Origin: Halobacteroidaceae bacterium
GTDB lineage: Bacteria > Bacillota > Halanaerobiia > B1SED10-174
Direction: 5' to 3'
Assembly (NCBI GenBank): GCA_003554145.1
Contig: PWFS01000062.1
Span: 1-51,796, forward strand
Length of the DNA: 51,796 bases
Under the pieces are notes generated by a model that searched no databases, was not told where the DNA came from, and was given only the letters and a program-made list of their open reading frames with translations. A program made the position numbers and the translations under genes. Of this stretch, positions 1-9,388 are shown in pieces. The stretch's first letter is position 1. Each line of letters opens with the position of its first letter.

Positions 1-549
1 CAGCTCCGCCGGGATAACCGGGAGGGAACCCTTTATAATCTGGTTGGCTTTCAAACCAGGTTGAAATGGCCTGAGCAGAAGAGGGTCTTTCGCCTGATTC
101 CTGGCCTGGAAAAAGCAGAATTTGCCCGCCTGGGGGTGATGCACCGCAACCTTTATATCAATGCCCCCCGGCTATTGCAAAAAACCCTGCAACTCCAGTC
201 CGATCCCCGGGTTTTTTTCGCGGGGCAGATCACCGGGGTGGAAGGTTATCTTGAATCAGCGTTAATGGGGGCCTGGGCCGGAATAAATGCCTGGCTACAG
301 GTAAAGGGGCAGGAGCCTTTAGCTCCCCCCCGGGAAACCGCCTCAGGCAGTCTTATTGATTATATTACTTCCTCGCATAAAAACTTTCAGCCAATAAACA
401 TGAATTTTGGGCTTCTTCCTGCCCCGGAGAAAAGGATAAAGAAAAAAGAAGAACGAAGGAAATATCAGGCTGATAAGGCGGGTACAATTATGGAGGAATT
501 TTTGCACAAAAATAAACTGCTCCAATCGTTCTGTGTCCCTGAAAAGTAA
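1..549 (+). CDS. trmFO: Methylenetetrahydrofolate-tRNA-(uracil-5-)-methyltransferase TrmFO, C-terminal part (5' truncated by window)
   Basis: Frame is open from base 1: [55 protein letters not shown]...[15 protein letters not shown], typical TrmFO/Gid C-terminus. Confidence 0.95.
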   Translation, partial: QLRRDNREGTLYNLVGFQTRLKWPEQKRVFRLIPGLEKAEFARLGVMHRNLYINAPRLLQKTLQLQSDPRVFFAGQITGVEGYLESALMGAWAGINAWLQVKGQEPLAPPRETASGSLIDYITSSHKNFQPINMNFGLLPAPEKRIKKKEERRKYQADKAGTIMEEFLHKNKLLQSFCVPEK

Positions 550-579
550 AGGAAAATTTTTTCTGGGGAGGTCTGGACT

Positions 580-1113
580 ATGCATTCAACTACGATTATT
601 GCGATAAGAAAAAACGGAAACCTGGCTATTGCTGGTGATGGGCAGGTTACTGTGGGGAATACCATAATGAAAAAAGGGGCCAGCAAAATCCGCCGCTTTT
701 TTGAAGGAGGGGTGGTTGCGGGTTTTGCGGGTGCTTCAGCCGATGCCTTTACCCTTTTTGAAAAATTTGAGGGAAAACTCGAGAGTTATCAGGGAAATTT
801 AAAACGGGCTGCCGTTGAGCTGGCCAAAGAATGGCGTACAGATCGAACCCTGCGCCGACTGGAGGCCCTTTTAATCGTAGCTGATAAAAAAGAGATGTTT
901 ATAATATCTGGAACCGGGGATGTCATAGAACCTGATGACGATATTGCAGCCATAGGATCAGGGGGCCCTTATGCCCTGGCTGCAGCCCGAGCCTTAAGCA
1001 GGTTTGCAACAATGGATGCGGGGGATATTGCCCTGGAAGCCATGCGCATTGCAGCGGATATTTGTATTTATACTAATGATCAAATTGGGGTCGAGGTTGT
1101 GCCCGGGGATTGA
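580..1113 (+). CDS. hslV: ATP-dependent protease subunit HslV (ClpQ)
   Basis: [58 protein letters not shown] motifs. Confidence 0.97.
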   Translation: MHSTTIIAIRKNGNLAIAGDGQVTVGNTIMKKGASKIRRFFEGGVVAGFAGASADAFTLFEKFEGKLESYQGNLKRAAVELAKEWRTDRTLRRLEALLIVADKKEMFIISGTGDVIEPDDDIAAIGSGGPYALAAARALSRFATMDAGDIALEAMRIAADICIYTNDQIGVEVVPGD

Positions 1114-1230
1114 ACTGTTCAGTCCTGAATAGTTAATAACAATGAAGATCCGGGAACTGTCGATTTTTCCTTTTCCCGGAAAAAATCAATTTTCTGGATT
1201 TCAGAAGATTTTGTTCAAGGAGGTTTGATT

Positions 1231-2619
1231 GTGGAAGATTTGACTCCCCGCCAGACAGTGAATGAACTGGATAAATATATTATCGGGCAGGAACAGGCCA
1301 AAAAAGCGGTGGCCATTGCCCTGCGTAACAGGTACCGGCGGCGTCTTTTGGAAGATGAACTGCGGGATGAAATCCTACCTAAAAATATCCTGATGATTGG
1401 CCCTACCGGGGTGGGAAAAACGGAAATTGCCCGCCGCCTGGCTCGCCTGGTTAAAGCCCCCTTTATTAAAGTGGAGGTCAGCAAATTTACTGAAGTAGGT
1501 TATGTGGGCCGGGATGTGGAATCAATGATTCGTGATCTCCTGGAAACAGCCATCCAAATGGAAAAACAGGAAAAAATAAGAGAAGTAGAGGATAAAGCAG
1601 AGGAACTGGCTGAAGAACGCTTGATGGATTATTTGATGCCAGGACGAAAGAAGTCCAGTAACCCCCTGAATATGTTTTTGAGTTCTTCAGGCCGGGAAGA
1701 AGAAGGAAATGGAGAGGATAATGAAGCCAGGGAAAGAATGAAGTCCAGGCGGGAACGATTGCTGGAAAAACTTCGTTCTGGGGAACTGGAGGAGCCCCCC
1801 ATTGAAATTGAAGTGGAGGCCAGTCATTCCCCCATGCTGGAAATCTTTTCTGGGGCTGGAGTAGAAGAGATGGGCATTAACATGCAGGATCTTTTTGGGG
1901 GGATGTTTCCCCGGAAAAAGAAAAAAAGAAGGGTAAACATCGGGCAGGCCAGAGAAATCCTCAAGCAGCAGGAAGCCCAAAAACTGATTGATATGGATGA
2001 GGTTACTGAAACCGCCCGGGAAAGAGTTCAGGAGAGCGGAATTATCTTCCTGGATGAAATTGATAAAATTACTGGCAAAGATGAAAGTCATGGTCCCGAT
2101 GTATCCCGGGAGGGAGTACAGAGGGATATACTGCCCGTTGTGGAAGGCTCAACGGTAATGACCAAACATGGTCCGGTCAATACTGATCACATCTTATTTA
2201 TAGCTGCCGGGGCTTTTCACATGGCTAAACCTTCCGATTTAATTCCCGAACTGCAGGGGCGCTTCCCCATCAGGGTCGAATTATCCAGTCTCAGTGAGGC
2301 CAATTTCCGGGAAATTTTAACTGAACCTCAGAATGCTTTGATTAAACAGTACGTTGCCCTGCTCCAGGCGGAGGAAGTTGAAATTGAATTTTCGGATGAA
2401 GGAATTGCCCAGCTGGCCCGAATTGCCTTCCTGGCCAATGAACAGATGGAAAATATAGGAGCTCGGCGTCTGCATACCGTTCTGGAGAAATTGCTGGAGG
2501 AAATTTCTTTTGCCGGTCCCGAACTCAAGGGTCAGAAAATAATCATTGATGATGATTTTGTTAAAGATCAGCTGGAGGGGATTATAAAGGATAAAGACCT
2601 TAGCCGATATATTCTTTAA
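1231..2619 (+). CDS. hslU: ATP-dependent protease ATPase subunit HslU (ClpY)
   Basis: [34 protein letters not shown], Walker [24 protein letters not shown] start at 1231 preceded by aaggaggt. Confidence 0.97.
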   Translation: MEDLTPRQTVNELDKYIIGQEQAKKAVAIALRNRYRRRLLEDELRDEILPKNILMIGPTGVGKTEIARRLARLVKAPFIKVEVSKFTEVGYVGRDVESMIRDLLETAIQMEKQEKIREVEDKAEELAEERLMDYLMPGRKKSSNPLNMFLSSSGREEEGNGEDNEARERMKSRRERLLEKLRSGELEEPPIEIEVEASHSPMLEIFSGAGVEEMGINMQDLFGGMFPRKKKKRRVNIGQAREILKQQEAQKLIDMDEVTETARERVQESGIIFLDEIDKITGKDESHGPDVSREGVQRDILPVVEGSTVMTKHGPVNTDHILFIAAGAFHMAKPSDLIPELQGRFPIRVELSSLSEANFREILTEPQNALIKQYVALLQAEEVEIEFSDEGIAQLARIAFLANEQMENIGARRLHTVLEKLLEEISFAGPELKGQKIIIDDDFVKDQLEGIIKDKDLSRYIL

Positions 2620-2736
2620 CTGGATAATTTTTGAGCAGACTCTACTAATTTGGGGGATGATTTTTCTCCGTTTAATCTGGATTGAAAAAATAAAAACACC
2701 TTTTTAAGGGTATTTGTTAAAAGGAGGCTGAAAACA

Positions 2737-3519
2737 ATGGAAAACCTATTGCAGAAAACCCGGCAGTTAAACAATCTTTTGCTGGGGGGAGCAGGAAAGG
2801 CAGTTAGTTTTAAAGAAATGGCCAGTGTTTTGAGTGAAGCCATGGATGCCAATGTTTATGTAATCAGCAAAAAAGGGAAAGTCCTGGGCCATCAACTCCT
2901 GGATCAATTTGAATGTGAAAAAATGATGGAAGAAGTGCTGGAAAAAAAACAATTTCCTGCAGATTTTAATGAAAAATTGTTGGGAATAAATGAAACCCGG
3001 GCTAACATCCAGCAGGAAGATGGTAAGTGTGTTTTTGAATTTCAGGGAGACTGTATTTTTACAACCAAGGTAACAACGGTAGTTCCGGTTAAAGGTGCCG
3101 GGGCTCGATTGGGCACCCTTATCCTGGCCAGATTCAGAAACAATTTTGAGGCAGGAGATTTAATTCTGGCCGAATATGCTGCTGCAGTAGTTGGCATGGA
3201 AATACTGCGATCCCGCAGTGAAAAAATGGAGGAAAAAGCCCGGCGTAAGGCCGCAGTACAGATGGCTTTGGACAGCCTTTCTTTTTCGGAAATGGAAGCG
3301 GTGGAGCATATTTTTGCGGAACTGGATCAAAAAGAAGGTTTGATTGTGGCCAGCAAAATTGCCGATGGAGCTGGAATTACCCGGTCAGTAATTGTTAATG
3401 CCCTGCGAAAATTTGAAAGTGCCGGGGTTATCGAGTCCCGGTCCCTGGGAATGAAAGGAACCTACATTAAAGTTTTAAATGAGTTTTTGCTGGAGGAAAT
3501 TGAAAAGATTGATCTTTAG
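2737..3519 (+). CDS. codY: GTP-sensing global transcriptional repressor CodY
   Basis: N-terminal GAF region MENLLQKTRQLNNLL...VSFKEMASVLSEAMDANVYVIS and C-terminal wHTH EGLIVASKIADGAGITRSVIVNALRKFESAGVIESRSLGMKGTYIKVLN; classic position after hslUV. Confidence 0.96.
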   Translation: MENLLQKTRQLNNLLLGGAGKAVSFKEMASVLSEAMDANVYVISKKGKVLGHQLLDQFECEKMMEEVLEKKQFPADFNEKLLGINETRANIQQEDGKCVFEFQGDCIFTTKVTTVVPVKGAGARLGTLILARFRNNFEAGDLILAEYAAAVVGMEILRSRSEKMEEKARRKAAVQMALDSLSFSEMEAVEHIFAELDQKEGLIVASKIADGAGITRSVIVNALRKFESAGVIESRSLGMKGTYIKVLNEFLLEEIEKIDL

Positions 3520-3544
3520 ATATAAAGAGGAAGGAGCAATTTAA

Positions 3545-4189
3545 ATGGTCAATCCAATAGACAAGTTGACTCCTTTTCAAATTGATGCCCTGCGAGAGCT
3601 TGGGAATATTGGGGCGGGTAATACCGCTACCGCTCTGGCCCAGTTTCTGGAAAGAGAAATCCACATGGAAGTCCCTGCTGCTCGCATCCTGCCCCTGGAG
3701 GAAGTGCCCCAGATTATGGGGGTAGAAGAGCGGCGGGTGGGATGCGTACTGCTGCGGATACTCGGAGAAGCTCCGGGGAAAATGGTTTTTTTGATTGAAG
3801 AAGAGTGCCTGCGCCGGTTGTTAACCCTGGTTTTTGGGGAAGAACCTGATGACCTGGAGGGGGAACTGGAAAGGTCTGCCCTCCAGGAAATAGCGAATAT
3901 TCTCTCGGGCTCTTTTCTTAACTCTATTAATAAGATGACCGGTTTAAGTTGCGTACAGTCATTACCCAATTATGCCATGGATATGGCCGAGGCCATCCTT
4001 AGTTCAATTGCTGCTTATCAAGGGCAGTTTGGAGATCACGTTTTATTCCTGGAAACTTCTTTTTCTGAAGGCGATAATCAAATTTTTAGCAAGTTTTTTC
4101 TTATTCCCGAACCAGGAAGTCTGGAGCAGATCCTGGAAGCAATTGGAGCTGAATCTGATGAGCAAGATAATTCCGGTCCGAATGGGTGA
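3545..4189 (+). CDS. cheC: CheY-P phosphatase CheC
   Basis: Two CheC active-site motifs, DALRELGN-x22-P and SALQEIAN-x22-P, both intact. Confidence 0.92.
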   Translation: MVNPIDKLTPFQIDALRELGNIGAGNTATALAQFLEREIHMEVPAARILPLEEVPQIMGVEERRVGCVLLRILGEAPGKMVFLIEEECLRRLLTLVFGEEPDDLEGELERSALQEIANILSGSFLNSINKMTGLSCVQSLPNYAMDMAEAILSSIAAYQGQFGDHVLFLETSFSEGDNQIFSKFFLIPEPGSLEQILEAIGAESDEQDNSGPNG

Positions 4190-4646
4190 ATTAAAAATAG
4201 ATAAAAAACCACAAAAACTGGGGTGTAATGGCCTGGGTTCCTGTATTGGCCTGATAATTTATGATGAGTTCAGGAAAATAGGGGGGCTGGCCCATATAAT
4301 ATTGCCCACAGGAAGAAAAAACGGAAATAATGAACAGAAACCAGGGAAATATGCGGACCTGGCTATTCCCCATTTAATTGAAGAACTGGGGTCAGCGGGA
4401 GCCCATCCACGCCGTTTATGGGCAAAAATGGCCGGGGGAGCCCACATGTTTTCCCTGGAATCAGATAATGATATCAGCCGCATAGGAGAACGCAATATTG
4501 AAGCAGTTCGGGAGATATTAAAACAGTACAAAATACCGGTAAAAGCCATGGATGTGGGAGGGAAATCCGGAAGAACAATTGTTTTTTATCTCAGCTCGGG
4601 AGAGTTAAAAATTAAAACCTTTCAAAAAGGTGAGAAAACATTATAA
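4158..4646 (+). CDS. cheD: Chemoreceptor glutamine deamidase CheD
   Basis: GLGSCIGLIIYDEFRKIGGLAHIILP (Cys and His catalytic region), AKMAGGAHMF, GERNIEAVREILKQYKIPVKAMDVGGKSGRTIVFYLSSGEL; ATG 4158 overlaps the 3' end of cheC. Confidence 0.92.
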   Translation: MSKIIPVRMGELKIDKKPQKLGCNGLGSCIGLIIYDEFRKIGGLAHIILPTGRKNGNNEQKPGKYADLAIPHLIEELGSAGAHPRRLWAKMAGGAHMFSLESDNDISRIGERNIEAVREILKQYKIPVKAMDVGGKSGRTIVFYLSSGELKIKTFQKGEKTL

Positions 4647-4660
4647 AGGTTACCGGGCTA

Positions 4661-4689
4661 TTGATAAATAAGGGCTGCTGTGGTATACT
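4661..4689 (+). promoter_or_regulatory. Predicted sigma-A promoter for rpsB operon (TTGATA-N17-TATACT)
   Basis: -35 ttgata 4661-4666, 17-nt spacer, -10 tatact 4684-4689. Confidence 0.7.
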
Positions 4690-4696
4690 ACCTAAG

Positions 4697-4801
4697 GGTT
4701 AAAAACACATGATCCGCAACTCCAGGGGTGGTGCCCGCCAGGGTTCCCCGGGATGGGGATGACCGGATCAGAGGAAAAACCGAGAGGAGGAAATTTATCA
4801 A
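4697..4801 (+). promoter_or_regulatory. Structured 5' leader of rpsB mRNA (possible r-protein autoregulatory leader)
   Basis: Closing stem tgatccg (4710-4716) / cggatca (4764-4770) enclosing a GC-rich region, directly after the promoter. Confidence 0.45.
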
Positions 4802-5605
4802 ATGGCAGTGGTTACAATGAAACAGCTGCTGGAATCGGGTGTTCACTTCGGACATCAGACCCGGCGGTGGAATCCCAAGATGAAACCCTATATTTTTACC
4901 GAGCGTAACGGGATATACATCGTCGATCTGCAGCAAACGGTTAAAATGGTTGAGGTGGCCCATAATTTTGTGCGGGACCTGGCCATGGAGGGTAAGGAAG
5001 TTCTTTTCGTGGGAACCAAGAAGCAAGCCCAGGAAACAGTAAAAAAAGAAGCGGAAAGATGTGGCATGCCCTATGTAAATCAGCGCTGGCTGGGGGGGAT
5101 GCTGACCAACTTTGCCACAATAAGTAAACGGATCCGTCGGCTGGAGGAACTGGAAAAAATGGATGAGGAGGGACTGTTTGAAGTCCTCCCTAAGAAAGAA
5201 GTAATTCAACTGCAAAAAGAAAAAGAACGCCTGAACCGTTTCCTGGGAGGAATTCGCCACATGAAAAGGTTACCCCATGCGGTTTACGTGGTGGACCCCC
5301 GCAAGGAAAGTATTGCAGTTGCTGAAGCAAATAAGCTGGGAATCCCGGTGGTTGCAATTGTTGACACTAACTGTGACCCCGATGTAATTGATTATATTAT
5401 TCCGGGTAATGATGATGCTATTCGAGCAGTTAAGCTCTTAACTGGAGTAATGGCTGATGCTGTATTAGAGGGTAATCAAGGGCGGGAAGTTCAAATGCCC
5501 GAAACCGATGAAGAAGTAGAAGCCGGAGAAGAGAGCTCTGTGGAGGGTGAAAAGGACCTGGAAGAGTTAAAAAAAGAAACTAATGAACAGGAAAAAGCTG
5601 AATAA
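4802..5605 (+). CDS. rpsB: 30S ribosomal protein S2
   Basis: [45 protein letters not shown]; acidic C-terminal tail. Confidence 0.98.
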   Translation: MAVVTMKQLLESGVHFGHQTRRWNPKMKPYIFTERNGIYIVDLQQTVKMVEVAHNFVRDLAMEGKEVLFVGTKKQAQETVKKEAERCGMPYVNQRWLGGMLTNFATISKRIRRLEELEKMDEEGLFEVLPKKEVIQLQKEKERLNRFLGGIRHMKRLPHAVYVVDPRKESIAVAEANKLGIPVVAIVDTNCDPDVIDYIIPGNDDAIRAVKLLTGVMADAVLEGNQGREVQMPETDEEVEAGEESSVEGEKDLEELKKETNEQEKAE

Positions 5606-5620
5606 GGGGGGGGAATTTAA

Positions 5621-6220
5621 GTGGCAATTACCATGGAAACCGTAAAAAAACTTCGTCAGAAAACCGGGGCCGGGGTTATGGATTGCAAAAAGGCCCTGCA
5701 GGAAACCGGTGGCGATATAGATAAAGCTGTGGAGTACCTGAGGGAAAAAGGTATTGCTGCGGCTGAAAAGAAAGCGGGGCGAACTGCGGCTGAAGGATTG
5801 GTGGGCTCCTATATTCACATGGGTGGGAAAATTGGAGTTCTAATTGAAGTTAACTGTGAAACGGATTTCGTTGCCAAGACTGAAGAATTCAAGGCTCTGG
5901 TCCATAATCTGGCCATGCAGGTTGCTGCCAGCCAGCCTGATTATGTTTCCCGGGAAGACATTCCTGGGGAAATAATTGATAGGGAAAAAAGTATCCTCCG
6001 TCAGCAGGCGCTGGAAGAAAACAAACCGGAACATGTTATAGAGAAAATGGTAGAGGGCAGGCTGGAAAAGTTTTTTGAAAACGTCTGCTTGCTGGAACAG
6101 CCCTTTATCAAAGATACTGATCAAAAGGTCAGGGAACTTTTAAAAGAAAATATAGCTCAACTGGGTGAGAACATTGTGATCAACCGCTTTTCCCGCTTTG
6201 CGGTGGGGGAAGAGGAATAG
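5621..6220 (+). CDS. tsf: Elongation factor Ts (short form)
   Basis: [52 protein letters not shown]. Confidence 0.98.
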   Translation: MAITMETVKKLRQKTGAGVMDCKKALQETGGDIDKAVEYLREKGIAAAEKKAGRTAAEGLVGSYIHMGGKIGVLIEVNCETDFVAKTEEFKALVHNLAMQVAASQPDYVSREDIPGEIIDREKSILRQQALEENKPEHVIEKMVEGRLEKFFENVCLLEQPFIKDTDQKVRELLKENIAQLGENIVINRFSRFAVGEEE

Positions 6221-6231
6221 TAAAAGATTTA

Positions 6232-6260
6232 AGAGAGCACCTCTGGTGTTCTCTTTTTTT
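6232..6260 (+). terminator. Rho-independent terminator after tsf
   Basis: agagagcacc-tct-ggtgttctct followed by T-run. Confidence 0.85.
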
Positions 6261-6310
6261 GCAGGATTATGCTATTAAAAGGCGAAAAAAAATAAAATGG
6301 GGGACAGTTT

Positions 6311-7027
6311 ATGGCTAAAGCGCTTTTTTCCAGGGTTATTTTGAAGCTGAGCGGGGAGGCCCTGGCGGGAGAACAGGAATTTGGGATTGATGCCCGGTAT
6401 ATCAGTCTGATAGCCGGGGAGATAAGGAAGACTGTACGTGAAACCGGTGTTGAAATTGCTATTGTAGTTGGTGGGGGGAATATTTTCCGTGGTCTCGCCG
6501 GTAGTGCGGAAGGGATGGATCGGAGCACTGCTGATTATATGGGAATGCTGGCCACGGTAATCAATGGCCTGGCCCTGCAGGATGCACTGGAACATGAAGG
6601 ATTGCAAACCCGGCTGCAGACTGCAGTGGAAATGAGGCAAATTGCTGAACCTTATATCAGACGCCGGGCAATCAGACACCTGGAAAAGGGTAGAATTGTA
6701 ATCTTTTCCGGAGGGACGGGAAATCCCTTTTTCTCGACCGATACAACAGCTGCCCTGCGAGCTGCTGAAATTGGGGCCGATGCAATTTTAATGGCAAAAA
6801 AGGTTGATGGAGTGTACGATTCAGATCCGGTCAGCAATCCCGAGGCAACCAGGTATACAGAACTCACCTATATGGATGTAATAAAGAAATCCCTGCGAGT
6901 AATGGATTCTACAGCAGTTTCGCTCTGTATGGATAATGAAATTCCCCTTATAGTTTTTGGACTTGCCGATCTGGACAATATTAAGCGGGCGGTGATGGGC
7001 GAAAAAATTGGAACTTCTGTTTCCTAA
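6311..7027 (+). CDS. pyrH: UMP kinase
   Basis: [48 protein letters not shown]. Confidence 0.98.
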   Translation: MAKALFSRVILKLSGEALAGEQEFGIDARYISLIAGEIRKTVRETGVEIAIVVGGGNIFRGLAGSAEGMDRSTADYMGMLATVINGLALQDALEHEGLQTRLQTAVEMRQIAEPYIRRRAIRHLEKGRIVIFSGGTGNPFFSTDTTAALRAAEIGADAILMAKKVDGVYDSDPVSNPEATRYTELTYMDVIKKSLRVMDSTAVSLCMDNEIPLIVFGLADLDNIKRAVMGEKIGTSVS

Positions 7028-7041
7028 AAGGAGGCTTTGTT

Positions 7042-7599
7042 ATGTTTGATGAGGTGGTAAAAGAATCGGAAAACAGGATGCAAAAAGTTATTGAGAGGTC
7101 CAAAAAAGAATTTGCTACGATCCGAACCGGGCGGGCTACCCCTTCTCTTCTGGAGGGGATAAAAGCTGACTATTATGGTGTGCCCACTCCCCTTAATCAA
7201 ATGGCCAAAATTTCTGTTCCCGAACCACGGCAGCTTATTATTCAGCCCTGGGATAAAAATGCAATCAAGCCTATTGAAAAAGCAATTTTAAAATCCGATC
7301 TCGGTCTCAATCCTAATGTTGATAGTGACCTGATCCGGCTTGTTATCCCCCAGTTAACCGAAGAACGTCGTAAGGAGCTGGTTCGGGTAGTTCGCAAAAA
7401 AGCAGAGGAGCAGCGGGTTGGCATTCGCAATATTCGTCGTGAGGCCAATGAAACTCTCAAAGAAATGGAGAGTGACGGGGATATATCGGAAGATAATTAT
7501 CACCGGGGATTGGAAAATGTTCAGGAATTGACCAATGATTATATTGAAAAAATTGACGAACTCCTGGAGGAAAAAGAAGCTGAAATAATGGAGGTTTAA
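7042..7599 (+). CDS. frr: Ribosome recycling factor
   Basis: ATIRTGRATPSLLEGIKADYYGVPTPLNQMAKISVPEPRQLIIQPWDK. Confidence 0.98.
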   Translation: MFDEVVKESENRMQKVIERSKKEFATIRTGRATPSLLEGIKADYYGVPTPLNQMAKISVPEPRQLIIQPWDKNAIKPIEKAILKSDLGLNPNVDSDLIRLVIPQLTEERRKELVRVVRKKAEEQRVGIRNIRREANETLKEMESDGDISEDNYHRGLENVQELTNDYIEKIDELLEEKEAEIMEV

Positions 7600-7600
7600 T

Positions 7601-7813
7601 ATGGGCAGCCTTATAGGGATTACTGCAGGAGAGGCCAGGCAAATTCCTTCGAAAAAACCTATGGTATTTCAAATTACTGGTGGAGAAAAAAGCACCCGGT
7701 TCCGGGATGATTTGCGAATAATTCGAGTGATCAATTATCCAGAAAAAATTGAATGTGTTCTGGCTGACCCCTGTTATCCCCAGGACAAGACCCCCTCTTC
7801 TGGAGGGGGTTAG
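7601..7813 (+). CDS. Small protein of unknown function (70 aa)
   Basis: ATG at 7601, one base after the frr stop, with ggaggt SD 5 nt upstream; no family recognised. Confidence 0.55.
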   Translation: MGSLIGITAGEARQIPSKKPMVFQITGGEKSTRFRDDLRIIRVINYPEKIECVLADPCYPQDKTPSSGGG

Positions 7814-7833
7814 CTGATAAGGGAGGAGTTAAA

Positions 7834-8568
7834 ATCAATAGGGAAGAAGTGGAAAAATGGCAGGAAGAATTAAAAAAGGAAAAACTCCCCCGCCATGTAG
7901 CCATTATAATGGATGGAAATGGGCGCTGGGCTCAGAAAAAGGGCTTAAGCCGGAATAAAGGGCATCGTCAGGGGGTAGAAACCCTCAAGAAAGTGGTGCG
8001 AACCTGTGGAGAAATGGGGATCTCTTTTTTAACGGTTTTTGCGTTTTCAACGGAAAACTGGGATCGACCCCGCAATGAAGTTCTGTTTTTAATGGATCTT
8101 TTTCATCGGACTTTTAAAAAAGAGGCCCGGGAATTAATTGCCAACCGGGTCCGAGTTGTTTTTATTGGCTACCGCAGTGGCCTTTCCCGGGATCTGCAGG
8201 AAACCATGAACAATATAGAAAAAGATACTCGCTCCTGTGATGGAATTCAGTTGAATATTGCTTTGAATTATGGGGGCCGACAGGAAATAATGGAAGCCGC
8301 TCGGGCTTTAGTGGATAGGGGAGATAGGGATTTTTCCCAGGAAGAGTTCAGTGGAAATCTTTTTTCTGCTCCCTGCCCTGATGTGGATCTGCTGATTCGT
8401 CCGGGGGGAGAAATGCGATTGAGTAACTTCCTGCTCTGGCAGTCCGCTTATGCTGAATTATATTTTACACCGGTTTTATGGCCTGATTTTTCGGAAACCG
8501 ACCTGTACCAGGCGGTGCAGGATTTTCAAAAAAGGCAAAGGAGATTTGGCGGGGTGGGGGGTGAATAG
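7834..8568 (+). CDS. uppS: Isoprenyl transferase / undecaprenyl diphosphate synthase (start uncertain: ATC 7834 or GTG 7849)
   Basis: LPRHVAIIMDGNGRWAQKKGLSRNKGHRQGVETLKKVV, FAFSTENWDRP, DLLIRPGGEMRLSNFLLWQSAYAELYFTPVLWPDF. Confidence 0.93.
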   Translation: MNREEVEKWQEELKKEKLPRHVAIIMDGNGRWAQKKGLSRNKGHRQGVETLKKVVRTCGEMGISFLTVFAFSTENWDRPRNEVLFLMDLFHRTFKKEARELIANRVRVVFIGYRSGLSRDLQETMNNIEKDTRSCDGIQLNIALNYGGRQEIMEAARALVDRGDRDFSQEEFSGNLFSAPCPDVDLLIRPGGEMRLSNFLLWQSAYAELYFTPVLWPDFSETDLYQAVQDFQKRQRRFGGVGGE

Positions 8569-9376
8569 TTTGCTGCAGAAAAGAATTTTAACCGGCCTTA
8601 TTCTGTTTGGCCTGGTAGCATTTTTGATCTGGCAGGGAGGATTGTGGATTGCCGGGGGGATCCTGGTCATAGTGCTTCTGGCCCTGTGGGAATATGGAGC
8701 CCTGATGAAAAAACTTCTGGAGGGAGTAGATACCTGGATTTTATTCCCCCCCGGGATAGGAATTATTGGGGCTGTGACCTGGAGAGTGGAAACAGGAGAG
8801 GATTATCTGCCGGTGGTTTTGTTTCTGGGGTTGTTGCTGATTCTTATTTTTAATATTAAGAGAGGACCCGCTGGATATTTTCTCCGGGTGGCTCTACTCG
8901 TTTTTGGACTTTTTTATATTCCTTTTACCCTGAGTCATGCCCTTTTATTAAGGGGTGGGGTGGCTATCAGCAGCTTTAATCCCTGGCATTTAATCTGGGC
9001 GCCCCTACTGGTAACCTGGGTAACTGATATTGCAGCTTTTTTTATCGGTTCGACCTGGGGCAAGACTCCCCTATCTCCGGCCATAAGTCCCAAAAAATCC
9101 GTGGAAGGGGCCCTGGGGGGAGGGATTCTGGGGATTGGAGTCCTTCTAATTCTGGCCCTGATTTTACAATGGCCTCTGCTTCCCTTTTTGGTCCTGGGAA
9201 TTTTAATGGTTATTACAGGACAACTGGGGGATCTGGTGGAATCCTGTATCAAACGCAATGCGGGGGCTAAAGATTCCGGAAATATTCTACCGGGGCACGG
9301 CGGTTTTTTGGATCGAATAGATAGCGTAATTATTAATTTGCCCCTGGCTTATTATTTTATGGTTTTTTTCCTTTAG
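8561..9376 (+). CDS. cdsA: Phosphatidate cytidylyltransferase
   Basis: Multi-TM protein with CdsA signature region GQLGDLVESCIKRNAGAKDSGNILPGHGGFLDRIDS; probable GTG start 8561. Confidence 0.93.
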   Translation: MNSLLQKRILTGLILFGLVAFLIWQGGLWIAGGILVIVLLALWEYGALMKKLLEGVDTWILFPPGIGIIGAVTWRVETGEDYLPVVLFLGLLLILIFNIKRGPAGYFLRVALLVFGLFYIPFTLSHALLLRGGVAISSFNPWHLIWAPLLVTWVTDIAAFFIGSTWGKTPLSPAISPKKSVEGALGGGILGIGVLLILALILQWPLLPFLVLGILMVITGQLGDLVESCIKRNAGAKDSGNILPGHGGFLDRIDSVIINLPLAYYFMVFFL

Positions 9377-9388
9377 GAGGGGAGAAAT

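Noticed and set aside
1155-1187. Possible hairpin gatttttcc...ggaaaaaatc between hslV and hslU
   Set aside because: Imperfect AT-rich stem with no T-run placed for termination; hslV-hslU are expected to be co-transcribed.
1188-1202. CodY-box-like AATTTTCTGGATTTC upstream of hslU
   Set aside because: Only 11 of 15 match to AATTTTCWGAAAATT by eye; matches this weak are common by chance, so not claimed as autoregulation without a genome-wide score.
1687-2091. 134-aa minus-strand ORF inside hslU
   Set aside because: Antisense to a strongly conserved CDS, no SD or recognisable family; shadow ORF.
5488-5605. Acidic C-terminal tail on ribosomal protein S2 as a halophily marker
   Set aside because: Acidic S2 tails occur in many non-halophiles; not informative alone.
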